Assembly (NCBI GenBank): GCA_021201755.1
Contig: JAJQEI010000025.1
Coordinates: 1 to 43,210 of the forward strand
Source: Ruminococcus sp.
GTDB lineage: Bacteria; Bacillota; Clostridia; Oscillospirales; Ruminococcaceae
Length of the DNA stretch: 43,210 nt
Direction of reading: 5' to 3'
Of the stretch, positions 15,789 to 23,642 are shown piece by piece (the stretch's first letter is position 1; the number at the start of each line of letters is the position of its first letter). The position numbers and the translations under genes were made by a program. Below the pieces are notes generated by a model that had not been told where the DNA came from, did no database searches, and saw only the letters and a list, made by a program, of their open reading frames with translations.

Positions 15789-17789
15789 ATGCGGAGAATT
15801 GGTGTTTTTGTATGCCACTGTGGTACAAATATTGCAGCTACGGTAGATGTGAAGACCGTAGCGAAAACGCTTGGAAAAGAGCCAGCCGTTGTTTATGCGA
15901 CAGACTATCCCTATATGTGCTCAGAGGCAGGACAAAACATAATCAAAGATGCAATTAAGGAATATCAGCTTGAAGGCGTTGTAGTCTGTTCCTGTTCGCC
16001 TCGTATGCATGAGGCGACTTTCCGAAAGATGGTTGCAGCAGCCGGCTTAAATCCTTATATGCTCGAAATAGCAAATATTCGAGAACAGTGTTCTTGGATT
16101 CATAAAGATATGCAGCAAGCAACCATAAAGGCAATTGTTCTTGGACGTGCAGCAATTGCGAAGGTGCTTTTGAATGCACCACTGACCGCTGGAGAAAGTC
16201 CAGTTATAAAGCGTGCATTGGTCATTGGCGGCGGTATTGCTGGTATTCAAACGGCACTTGATATTGCGGATGCCGGCTATCCGGTGGATATTGTAGAAAA
16301 AGAGCCGACCATTGGCGGTAAAATGACACAAATTGATAAGACATTTCCGACACTCGATTGCTCGTCTTGTATCTTGACCCCAAAAATGGTGGAATGTTCA
16401 CAAAACGAAAACATCACGATTTATTCATATAGCGAAATAGAAGCTGTTACAGGTTTTGTCGGCAATTTCAGCGTAAAAATTCGCCGTAAAGCACGGTACG
16501 TGGATGAAGATAAATGTACCGGATGCGGTCTATGTACAGAAAAATGTCCAGTAAAAAATATCCCGGATGCCTATAATTTGGGACTGTCCAACCGTCATGC
16601 GGCATATATTCCGTTTGCGCAGGCGATTCCAAATGTTGCTTTACTTGATAGTGAACACTGTATTAAGCTGATAAAAGGTAAGTGTGGTTTGTGTTCTAAG
16701 GTATGTTCTGCTGGTGCAATTGATTATGAACAAACTGAAAAAACCATTGAGCAGCAGTATGGCGCAATCGTGGTGGCAACGGGCTATAATCCGATCAATA
16801 TTGATGGCTATGATGAATTTGCTTATTCACAGAGTAAAGATGTTCTGACCTCACTCGAATTTGAGCGTATTCTAAAAGCGGATGGTCCAACAGAGGGACA
16901 TTTACAACGCTTATCTGATGGAAAACAGCCGAAAGCACTTGTTTTTGTACAGTGTGTCGGCAGCCGTGAATCCGGATCAACCCATGGCTGTGGAAAAGAA
17001 TATTGTTCTAAAATTTGTTGTATGTATACTGCAAAGCATGCAATGCTTTGTCGTGAAAAATATCCGGATACGGATGTATATGTATTCTATATTGACGTGC
17101 GTACGCCTGGGAAGAACTATGATGAGTTCTATCGTCGTGCTGTGGAACAGTATGGTGTACATTATATTAAAGGTATGGTTGGAAAAGTTGCGCCACAAGC
17201 AGATGGCACACTTGATGTGCAGGCGTCTGATTTGATTGCCAACGAGCAGCTACACATAAAGGCGGATATGGTTGTATTGGCAGCAGCCATCGAAGCAGAC
17301 AAGACAGCTCGTCCCCTTGCAACAATGCTAACAGCAAGCATGGATACCAATGACTTCTTTACAGAAGCACATGCAAAGCTGCGTCCGGTTGAATCTCCAA
17401 CGGCAGGCGTGTTCCTCTCTGGAGCGTGCCAAGGTCCGAAGGATATTCCGGATACCGTTGCACAAGCAGGTGCGGCAGCTTCAAAAGTAATTGGATTGCT
17501 TGCAAAAGATAAGCTGTCTTGCAATCCTTGCACGGCGCATTCTGATGAGTTGAAGTGTAATGGTTGTTCGTCTTGCGCAAATGTATGTCCATATGGTGCG
17601 ATTACCTATGAAGATAAGGATTTCAGTCGCAGACGAGATGGCTCTTTGATTCGCCGTGTGGCATGCGTTAATGGCGCAGTTTGCCAAGGCTGTGGTGCTT
17701 GTACAGTTGCCTGCCCATCCGGTGCAATGGATCTGAAGGGCTTCGCAACCAGTCAGATTATGGCGGAGGTAGATGCAATATGCAAGTAA
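15789..17789 (+). CDS. hdrA: HdrA-like flavin and iron-sulfur subunit (candidate electron-bifurcating)
   Basis: 666 residues. The N-terminal HdrA domain (MRRIGVFVCHCGTNI) is followed by a thioredoxin-reductase-like FAD domain with GGGIAG near residue 147 and a CSSCILTPKM cluster motif near 192. Inserted ferredoxin motifs are CTGCGLCTEKCP and CGLCSKVCSAGAI. Two C-terminal motifs are CNGCSSCANVCPYGAI and CQGCGACTVACPSGAMD. This is the full architecture of HdrA proteins that bifurcate electrons at FAD, with the C-terminal ferredoxin domain as a likely outlet to ferredoxin. It overlaps flxD by 10 nt. Confidence 0.93.
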   Translation: MRRIGVFVCHCGTNIAATVDVKTVAKTLGKEPAVVYATDYPYMCSEAGQNIIKDAIKEYQLEGVVVCSCSPRMHEATFRKMVAAAGLNPYMLEIANIREQCSWIHKDMQQATIKAIVLGRAAIAKVLLNAPLTAGESPVIKRALVIGGGIAGIQTALDIADAGYPVDIVEKEPTIGGKMTQIDKTFPTLDCSSCILTPKMVECSQNENITIYSYSEIEAVTGFVGNFSVKIRRKARYVDEDKCTGCGLCTEKCPVKNIPDAYNLGLSNRHAAYIPFAQAIPNVALLDSEHCIKLIKGKCGLCSKVCSAGAIDYEQTEKTIEQQYGAIVVATGYNPINIDGYDEFAYSQSKDVLTSLEFERILKADGPTEGHLQRLSDGKQPKALVFVQCVGSRESGSTHGCGKEYCSKICCMYTAKHAMLCREKYPDTDVYVFYIDVRTPGKNYDEFYRRAVEQYGVHYIKGMVGKVAPQADGTLDVQASDLIANEQLHIKADMVVLAAAIEADKTARPLATMLTASMDTNDFFTEAHAKLRPVESPTAGVFLSGACQGPKDIPDTVAQAGAAASKVIGLLAKDKLSCNPCTAHSDELKCNGCSSCANVCPYGAITYEDKDFSRRRDGSLIRRVACVNGAVCQGCGACTVACPSGAMDLKGFATSQIMAEVDAICK

Positions 17790-18220
17790 ATCAGGAATTT
17801 AAACCCAAAATTGTCGCATTCTGCTGTAATTGGTGTTCTTATGCAGGTGCAGATCTGGCTGGAACGAATCGTTCGAATTATCCAGCTGATGTAAAAATCA
17901 TTCGTGTACCTTGTTCTTGCCGTGTAAATCCACTCTTTATATTGCGTGCATTTCAGCGTGGCGCAGATGGTGTTATTCTCTGTGGCTGTCATCCGGGGGA
18001 TTGTCATTATACCACCGGTAACTATTATGCACGACGCCGTATGACATTGTTGTTTTCAATGTTAGATTATTTGGGCATTGAAAAAGAGCGAACACGGGTA
18101 GAATGGGTTTCCGCCGCCGAAGGTGCGAAATTCGCAGCAACGATGAATGAATTTGTTGCAACTGTAAAGGCACTGGGCGAGAATAAAAGACTGGAGGATC
18201 TGAGATGCAAGACACAATGA
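17780..18220 (+). CDS. flxD: MvhD/FlxD-like [2Fe-2S] linker subunit
   Basis: 146 residues. Cysteines in FCCNWCSYAG, RVPCSCRVNP and CGCHPGDCHY match the MvhD/FlxD family, whose [2Fe-2S] cluster connects an electron-donating module to HdrA. The start ATG lies inside the end of hdrA with GGAGG 10 nt upstream; the frame extends further up but that would overlap hdrA by over 100 nt. In hydrogenotrophic methanogens the partner is a hydrogenase. Here the next three genes are Flx subunits, so the donor is predicted to be NADH. Confidence 0.9.
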   Translation: MQVNQEFKPKIVAFCCNWCSYAGADLAGTNRSNYPADVKIIRVPCSCRVNPLFILRAFQRGADGVILCGCHPGDCHYTTGNYYARRRMTLLFSMLDYLGIEKERTRVEWVSAAEGAKFAATMNEFVATVKALGENKRLEDLRCKTQ

Positions 18221-19179
18221 AGAAAAGAGCCTCCGAACTGCTGGCTGATGGCACAATCGCCCGTGTGTTAGGCTGGAAAAATGGCGAATTTGTCTATGAT
18301 CCGACACCGGCAGTATTTGATTCTGCAGAAGAGTTGGAGGAAGGCTTTGTTTATCATGACTTCTGTGGTAATAATTTGTCAAAATATTTGATTAAGTTAT
18401 CTCGTTTGGAGGGAAAAACTTTAGTTTTTCTGAAGCCTTGTGATTCATATAGCTTTAACCAGCTTTTGACAGAACATCGTATTATTCGAGAAAATGTGTA
18501 TATCATTGGGATTCCCTGTGACGGAAAGCTGGATCCGGATTTCGTTCGTGCATCCGGTGCAGAGGGCATTTTAGGAATTACTACTGATGGAGATACCATT
18601 GTGGTAGATACTATGTACGGCAATGTGACACTCCAAAAGAACGCTTGTCTGTTGGAACGTTGTCGAAATTGTAAGAGTCATCAAGTAATGGTATATGACG
18701 AAATACTGGGCGAAAATGGGGAAATAAATGAAGCCTGCGGTCGCTTTGATGAGGTGGAAAAGTTAGAATCCATGACGTCCGATGAGCGATATGCGTTCTG
18801 GCGCAATGAGCTTTCTCGCTGCATTCGTTGTAATGCTTGTCGGAATATCTGTCCGGCGTGCAGCTGCGAAATGTGCGTGTTTGATAATCCAGCATCTGGC
18901 GTATCGCAGAAAGCAGCAGCAGATTCTTTTGAAGAAAATATGTTCCATATCATTCGTGCATTCCATGTAGCAGGTCGCTGCACAGATTGTGGAGAATGTT
19001 CGAGAGTATGTCCACAGCACATTCCGCTGCACTTGCTGAATCGAAAGTTTATTAAGGATATCAATACATTCTATGGCGAATATCAAGCGGGTGCAGAAGC
19101 TGGAAGTCGTTCTCCACTGGTGAACTTTACGCAGGATGATTGCGAACCTAATATTGTATGTAAAGGAGGCAGCAAATGA
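18205..19179 (+). CDS. flxC: FlxC-like 4Fe-4S protein
   Basis: 324 residues. The N-terminal two thirds (about 1-190) resemble the FrhB/hydrogenase beta-type fold with a CxxC-type cluster region (ERCRNCKSHQ). The C-terminal third has ferredoxin motifs CIRCNACRNICPACSC near residue 206 and CTDCGECSRVCP near 257. FlxC is assigned from its content and from its place between flxD and flxB, which mirrors the flxABCD-hdrABC order reported for sulfate reducers. It overlaps flxD by 16 nt and flxB by 4 nt. The FlxB/FlxC names are tentative because the two families are similar. Confidence 0.8.
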   Translation: MQDTMKKRASELLADGTIARVLGWKNGEFVYDPTPAVFDSAEELEEGFVYHDFCGNNLSKYLIKLSRLEGKTLVFLKPCDSYSFNQLLTEHRIIRENVYIIGIPCDGKLDPDFVRASGAEGILGITTDGDTIVVDTMYGNVTLQKNACLLERCRNCKSHQVMVYDEILGENGEINEACGRFDEVEKLESMTSDERYAFWRNELSRCIRCNACRNICPACSCEMCVFDNPASGVSQKAAADSFEENMFHIIRAFHVAGRCTDCGECSRVCPQHIPLHLLNRKFIKDINTFYGEYQAGAEAGSRSPLVNFTQDDCEPNIVCKGGSK

Positions 19180-20213
19180 TGAAAAAGATTGCATATTCCA
19201 ATTTGGATGTGTGTTTTGCTGCCATTGCAAAAACGAAAACACTTTATTTACCGATGGCAGATGGAGTAGACGAGAAACGTGGCGCAAAGTACACCAAATG
19301 GACACCAGAGGTAACATATACTGCCGATGCGGTGAATACCGTTCGCAGTGCAAAGGATTTCTTCTTTCCGCAGGTAGAGCGTATGACGAACTTTAAGGTG
19401 GATGGGAAGAAAATTGAAATCGAAGACATTCGGAAAGAATGTGAGGATTTCGTGGTATTTGGTGTACGTGCCTGTGATGCAGCAAGTTTTGATATTCTTG
19501 ACAGTGTTTATTTGGCGGAACCGATAGACAGCTATTACCAGAATCGCAGGGAGCATGGCGTTGTCGTCACTATGGCTTGCACCAAGCCCAGCGAAACTTG
19601 TTTCTGTTCGGTATTTGGAATTGATGCAGCACGTCCGGCAGGGGATGTCACTTGTTGGAGAGACGGAGACTTGGTTTTGCTGCAGGCAAACACTGAAAAA
19701 GGCGAAGCATTGCTATTGGAACTACCAATGTTGGAAGATACAGCCGAGAATGCAGCAGATAAAGTAATAGCTTCGATTGAAACCATGCTAGAAAAGCTGC
19801 CATTAAAAGATCTTTCAACAGATGCATTTGGCGGAGACAAATTGATGAAACTGTTTGATTCTGAGAAATGGGCAGATTTGTCTGAAGCTTGTTTAGGCTG
19901 TGGAACGTGTACATTTGTATGTCCGACTTGTCAGTGTTATGATATTCGGGATTACGACACCGGTCATGGTGTGCAGCGATTCCGTTGCTGGGATAGCTGT
20001 ATGTATTGGGAGTTTACAAAAACTGCTGGTGGGCAGCCTCGTCCTACGCAATTGGAACGTTTTCGCCAGCGATTTATGCATAAGCTAGTATACTATCCTG
20101 CCAACAATGATGGTAAGTTTGGATGTGTAGGCTGTGGACGCTGTATGAAGAGCTGTCCGATTTCCATGAATATTGTAAAAGTCATGAAAACATTGGAGGA
20201 GGAGCACGAATGA
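19176..20213 (+). CDS. flxB: FlxB-like 4Fe-4S protein (sulfhydrogenase beta / AsrA-like)
   Basis: 345 residues. An N-terminal domain like sulfhydrogenase beta subunit or anaerobic sulfite reductase A (FGVRACDAASFDILD, ACTKPSETCFCS) precedes two ferredoxin motifs, CLGCGTCTFVCPTCQC near residue 241 and CVGCGRCMKSCP near 318. It would relay electrons between FlxA and the Hdr module. ATG 19176 overlaps flxC and its stop overlaps flxA by ATGA, so translation is coupled throughout. Confidence 0.82.
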   Translation: MMKKIAYSNLDVCFAAIAKTKTLYLPMADGVDEKRGAKYTKWTPEVTYTADAVNTVRSAKDFFFPQVERMTNFKVDGKKIEIEDIRKECEDFVVFGVRACDAASFDILDSVYLAEPIDSYYQNRREHGVVVTMACTKPSETCFCSVFGIDAARPAGDVTCWRDGDLVLLQANTEKGEALLLELPMLEDTAENAADKVIASIETMLEKLPLKDLSTDAFGGDKLMKLFDSEKWADLSEACLGCGTCTFVCPTCQCYDIRDYDTGHGVQRFRCWDSCMYWEFTKTAGGQPRPTQLERFRQRFMHKLVYYPANNDGKFGCVGCGRCMKSCPISMNIVKVMKTLEEEHE

Positions 20214-21037
20214 GAGAAGAAATGTTAATCCCCAAAATCGGTGTTGTTACGGATATTCGTATCGATACGCCGGACGTGAAAACCTTCCGTGTTGTTGGTC
20301 TTGATGGAAAAAAAGTGTTTGAGCATATGCCCGGACAGTGTGCGATGCTTTCGATTCCAGGCGTGGGTGAGGGTATGTTTTCGATTACCTCTTCGCCAAC
20401 AAATACGGAATTTATGGAATTCAGCATCAAAAAGTGCGGCTGTTTAACATCGTGGTTGCATATGATGGAGGTTGGACAGCAAGTGACAATTCGTGGACCA
20501 TATGGCAAAAATTTTCCGGTCGAAACAGAACTAAAAGGCAAAAATTTGCTCTTTATTGCTGGTGGTATCGGTTTGGCACCACTGCGTTCTGTTATCAATT
20601 ATTGCCGAGATAAGCATGAAAATTATGGTTCACTGCATATCGTTTATGGTTCTCGCTCGGCAGATGATCTGGTAGATTATCAAGAAATCTTGAACGAATG
20701 GATGACAGATGAAAATGTTCATGTGGATTTGACCATTGATCGCCCACAGGAGGGCTGGGACGGTCATGTTGGCTTTATTCCGAGCTATGTTGAGGAACTG
20801 AAGCCCGATTTAGATCGTACTGTTTTGATTTGTGGACCGCCTATCATGATTAAGTTTACATTGGAGGGTCTGAAAAAGCTTGGCTTCCAAGAGAGTCAGG
20901 TTTATACCACCATGGAACTGCGTATGAAGTGCGGAATCGGAAAATGCGGTCGATGCAATATCGGCGATAAGTATGTGTGCAAGGACGGTCCGGTATTCCG
21001 TTTTGACGAACTGTCCGAACTACCAAATGAATATTAA
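20210..21037 (+). CDS. flxA: FlxA-like FAD/NAD(P)-binding oxidoreductase
   Basis: 275 residues, ferredoxin-reductase superfamily (PyrK/AsrB/HyhG-like). A flavin domain (about 1-100) and a nucleotide domain (IAGGIGLAPLRSVI, LICGPPIMI) precede a C-terminal [2Fe-2S] motif CGIGKCGRCNIGDKYVC. This is the NAD(P)H entry subunit of the Flx complex. The start with GGAGGAGG overlaps the flxB stop by 4 nt. No catalytic hydrogenase or formate dehydrogenase is encoded nearby, so NADH is the most likely electron donor. Confidence 0.9.
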   Translation: MREEMLIPKIGVVTDIRIDTPDVKTFRVVGLDGKKVFEHMPGQCAMLSIPGVGEGMFSITSSPTNTEFMEFSIKKCGCLTSWLHMMEVGQQVTIRGPYGKNFPVETELKGKNLLFIAGGIGLAPLRSVINYCRDKHENYGSLHIVYGSRSADDLVDYQEILNEWMTDENVHVDLTIDRPQEGWDGHVGFIPSYVEELKPDLDRTVLICGPPIMIKFTLEGLKKLGFQESQVYTTMELRMKCGIGKCGRCNIGDKYVCKDGPVFRFDELSELPNEY

Positions 21038-21054
21038 GGTAAAGGAGATTTCAC

Positions 21055-21729
21055 ATGAAACAGATGGTAAATGTGTTCGTGATGGGAAAAAAGTACGAGG
21101 TACCGGCCAGTTTGACCATCATGAAAGCTTTGGAATATGCCGGTTATAAACTTGTGAGAGGTTGTGGCTGCCGAAATGGATTTTGTGGTGCATGTGCAAC
21201 AATTTATCGGATTAAGGGAGATAGAGAACTGCACACCTGTTTGGCTTGCTCGACACAAGTCGTAGATGGTATGTACATCACCCAGCTGCCGTTTTTCCCA
21301 CTCATCAAGGAAACTTATGATATCAACGAGATTCGTCCGGATGAAACAATTATGATGAAGACATATCCGGAAATCTATTCATGCATTGGCTGTAATGCAT
21401 GTACGAATGCATGTACACAGGAATTGAATGTAATGCAGTACATTGCTTACGCACAGCGTGCAGAATATGACAAGTGTGCCGAAGAATCGTTCGACTGCGT
21501 GATGTGTGGTGTATGTTCTTCTCGCTGTCCGGCTGGTATTTCGCATCCGCAGGTTGCTATGTTGGTACGACGTCTGAATGGAAAGTACATTGCACCGAAG
21601 TGTGAGCATTTGGCACAGCGTGTTGAAGAAATCGCTGAAGGCAAATGTGAAGAAGCAATCCGTGCGAATATGGCATTGGATGATGCAGCGATTCAGGAAA
21701 TGTACAATACCCGTGAGATTGAAAAGTAA
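21055..21729 (+). CDS. frdB: Fumarate reductase iron-sulfur subunit
   Basis: 224 residues, slightly shorter than SdhB/FrdB. The N-terminal plant-type ferredoxin domain binds [2Fe-2S] through GCGCRNGFCGAC and HTCLAC (about residues 39-63). The C-terminal domain has CIGCNACTNACT near 108 and CVMCGVCSSRCP near 146. Both are four-Cys ferredoxin motifs, so cluster 3 may be 4Fe-4S rather than the usual 3Fe-4S. No membrane anchor gene (FrdC/FrdD) is present. It sits 17 nt after flxA and 14 nt before frdA. Hdr CCG motifs, present in archaeal TfrB, are not in this protein but in the separate HdrB. Confidence 0.85.
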   Translation: MKQMVNVFVMGKKYEVPASLTIMKALEYAGYKLVRGCGCRNGFCGACATIYRIKGDRELHTCLACSTQVVDGMYITQLPFFPLIKETYDINEIRPDETIMMKTYPEIYSCIGCNACTNACTQELNVMQYIAYAQRAEYDKCAEESFDCVMCGVCSSRCPAGISHPQVAMLVRRLNGKYIAPKCEHLAQRVEEIAEGKCEEAIRANMALDDAAIQEMYNTREIEK

Positions 21730-21743
21730 GGGAGGATTCGCAG

Positions 21744-23342
21744 ATGTATACAGAAGAAATGTTGGAATCCATTAAGCTTGTAGAGGCTGCCAGAGCCGAA
21801 AATGCAGCAATGGAACCAAGAAGAATGACTGCGGAGGAAAAAGATACCCTCCTGAAAACATATCATCCGGACTATCGGACAGATCAGTTTGATACCATTA
21901 CGATGGGACCAAATAAAGGTGAACTGGCACCAAAAGAATTGGTGCGCCTGTTACAGGCAGATAGCCGGATTAAGGATGATTTACCAGATTTGTCTAATCC
22001 AGACTATGAAACGGACGTTTTGATCATCGGTGGTGGCGGTGCTGGTGCATCGGCTGCAATCGAAGCAGACAATGCTGGCGCAAAGGTGATTATCGCAACA
22101 AAACTGCGTATCGGTGATGCAAACACAATGATGGCAGAGGGTGGCATTCAGGCGGCGGATAAGCCAAATGATTCCCCAGCACAGCATTTTCTTGATGCGT
22201 ATGGTGGTGGACACTTTGCAGCAGACAAGGAGCTGGTTTATAAACTGGTAACGGAAGCACCGGATTGTATCCAGTGGCTGAATGAATTAGGCGTTGAGTT
22301 TGATAAGGACGAAGACGGTAACATGATTACTACCCACGGTGGCGGTACCTCTCGAAAGAGAATGCACGCAGCAAAGGATTATTCTGGTGCAGAAATCATG
22401 CGTACTTTGCGAGATGAAGTGTTAAATCGTGATATTCCGGTGATTGATTTTACTTCTGCAATAGAACTAATTATGGACGATAAGGGGCATTGTGCTGGTG
22501 CAGTTCTTCAGAATATGGAAACTGGTGAAATTCTGATTGCCAAGGCGAAAGCTGTCATCATTGCGACCGGTGGTGCGGGTAGAATGCACTATCAAGGATT
22601 CCCAACCTCGAACCATTATGGTGCAACAGCAGATGGATTGGTGTTGGCATATCGTGTTGGTGTGCCGCTGCTGTATCAGGATACGTTGCAATATCATCCA
22701 ACTGGCGCAGCATTTCCAGAGCAGATTTTTGGTGCACTTGTTACTGAAAAGGTGCGTTCCTTGGGTGCAAAGTTAGTTAATGTGAATGGCGAAGTATTTA
22801 TGCATCCGCTGGAAACCCGTGACGTGGCAGCAGCTTCTATTATTCGAGAATGCAAGCGTGGGAATCAGGTAAAGACACCAGAAGGGCAGGGTGTATGGCT
22901 AGATACACCGATGATTGAACTGAAAAATGGTGAAGGTACAATTGAAAAACGGATTCCGGCAATGCTGCGTATGTTTGGTAAATATGGCATTGATATTCGG
23001 AAACAGCCGATTATTGTATATCCAACGTTACATTATCAAAACGGCGGTGTCAAGGTTGGAACAGACAGCCAGACTTGCGTTGAAAATCTGTTTGTTGCGG
23101 GCGAAGCAGCAGGCGGTGTTCATGGTCGAAATCGCTTGATGGGTAACTCTCTGCTAGATGTCATTGTATTTGGCAGAAATGCTGGCAAATATGCAGCAGC
23201 AAAGGCAAAGAATGTTGTTGTTGGAAAGCTAACACTCGATCATGTTAATAAGTTTGAGCAGGAACTAGCAGACGCTGGTATTCAGCCGGATGTCGTTTCT
23301 CCGATGTTGTTGCCAGATTATGCACGAAAAGTAAATCAGTAA
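21744..23342 (+). CDS. frdA: Fumarate reductase flavoprotein subunit (soluble type)
   Basis: 532 residues, succinate dehydrogenase/fumarate reductase/L-aspartate oxidase family. The FAD motif LIIGGGGAGASAAIEA is near residue 93, HPTGA near 319, YPTLHYQNGGV near 424 and GGVHGRNRLMGNSLLD near 455. The His that carries covalent FAD in membrane enzymes is Asn (DANTMMAEGG), so FAD is probably non-covalent, as in soluble fumarate reductases, TfrA and NadB. The conserved substrate Arg and His in the motifs above are retained. The partner frdB and fumC in the same cluster favour fumarate reductase over aspartate oxidase. An N-terminal extension of about 85 residues precedes the FAD domain. Confidence 0.87.
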   Translation: MYTEEMLESIKLVEAARAENAAMEPRRMTAEEKDTLLKTYHPDYRTDQFDTITMGPNKGELAPKELVRLLQADSRIKDDLPDLSNPDYETDVLIIGGGGAGASAAIEADNAGAKVIIATKLRIGDANTMMAEGGIQAADKPNDSPAQHFLDAYGGGHFAADKELVYKLVTEAPDCIQWLNELGVEFDKDEDGNMITTHGGGTSRKRMHAAKDYSGAEIMRTLRDEVLNRDIPVIDFTSAIELIMDDKGHCAGAVLQNMETGEILIAKAKAVIIATGGAGRMHYQGFPTSNHYGATADGLVLAYRVGVPLLYQDTLQYHPTGAAFPEQIFGALVTEKVRSLGAKLVNVNGEVFMHPLETRDVAAASIIRECKRGNQVKTPEGQGVWLDTPMIELKNGEGTIEKRIPAMLRMFGKYGIDIRKQPIIVYPTLHYQNGGVKVGTDSQTCVENLFVAGEAAGGVHGRNRLMGNSLLDVIVFGRNAGKYAAAKAKNVVVGKLTLDHVNKFEQELADAGIQPDVVSPMLLPDYARKVNQ

Positions 23343-23366
23343 TTTTTTGAAAATTGCAATATTTGC

Positions 23367-23395
23367 TTGACAAATGCAAGAAAATCGGGTATAAT
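23367..23395 (+). promoter_or_regulatory. Consensus promoter upstream of the Mn riboswitch
   Basis: TTGACA (23367-23372), 17-nt spacer, TATAAT (23390-23395), only 24 nt after the frdA stop. No terminator separates frdA from this promoter. Confidence 0.85.
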
Positions 23396-23408
23396 AAAAT
23401 AGGTTTTA

Positions 23409-23581
23409 GAGATTTCTGATAGATAGAAATCTCATCTTAAAAGGGAGTAGCTGGCAGGACACAGAAATTCTGTTTATGCGGCGTCAATACGATTGTATTT
23501 ACAATCCGCTTCATATCTAAACGGCGAGACTTTTACGGAACAGTATAGACGAGAATTTTCTGTCTGTTCCATAAAGTCTCG
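23409..23581 (+). ncRNA. yybP-ykoY (Mn2+) riboswitch
   Basis: A 5' hairpin (GAGATTTCT/AGAAATCTC, 23409-23433) is followed by the GGGAGTAGC loop (23443-23451). A helical middle with CGGCGTCAATACG comes next, and the ATCTAAACGGCGAGACTTTTAC segment after it (starting at about 23515) matches what I recall of the yybP-ykoY core: two conserved loops that dock to bind Mn2+. The 3' part is shared with a terminator, as expected for an ON switch. The class is known to control Mn2+ efflux P-type ATPases, and such a gene follows. The assignment rests on motif recall, not a covariance search. Confidence 0.8.
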
Positions 23582-23590
23582 TTGTTTTTG
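23525..23590 (+). terminator. Expression-platform terminator of the Mn riboswitch
   Basis: CGAGACTTT (23525-23533) pairs with AAAGTCTCG (23573-23581), and inside it GGAACAG (23537-23543) pairs with CTGTTCC (23564-23570). TTGTTTTTG follows. The 5' arm is part of the aptamer core, so Mn2+ binding should block terminator formation. Confidence 0.8.
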
Positions 23591-23642
23591 TCTTGTCACC
23601 TCTAGCGATATTCAATTATAAAAAGTGAAAGGGATGTATTAA

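Noticed and set aside
21744..23342. frdA as L-aspartate oxidase (NadB)
   Set aside because: The lack of the flavin His alone would allow NadB, but adjacent frdB and fumC in the same operon and the absence of nadA/nadC favour fumarate reductase.
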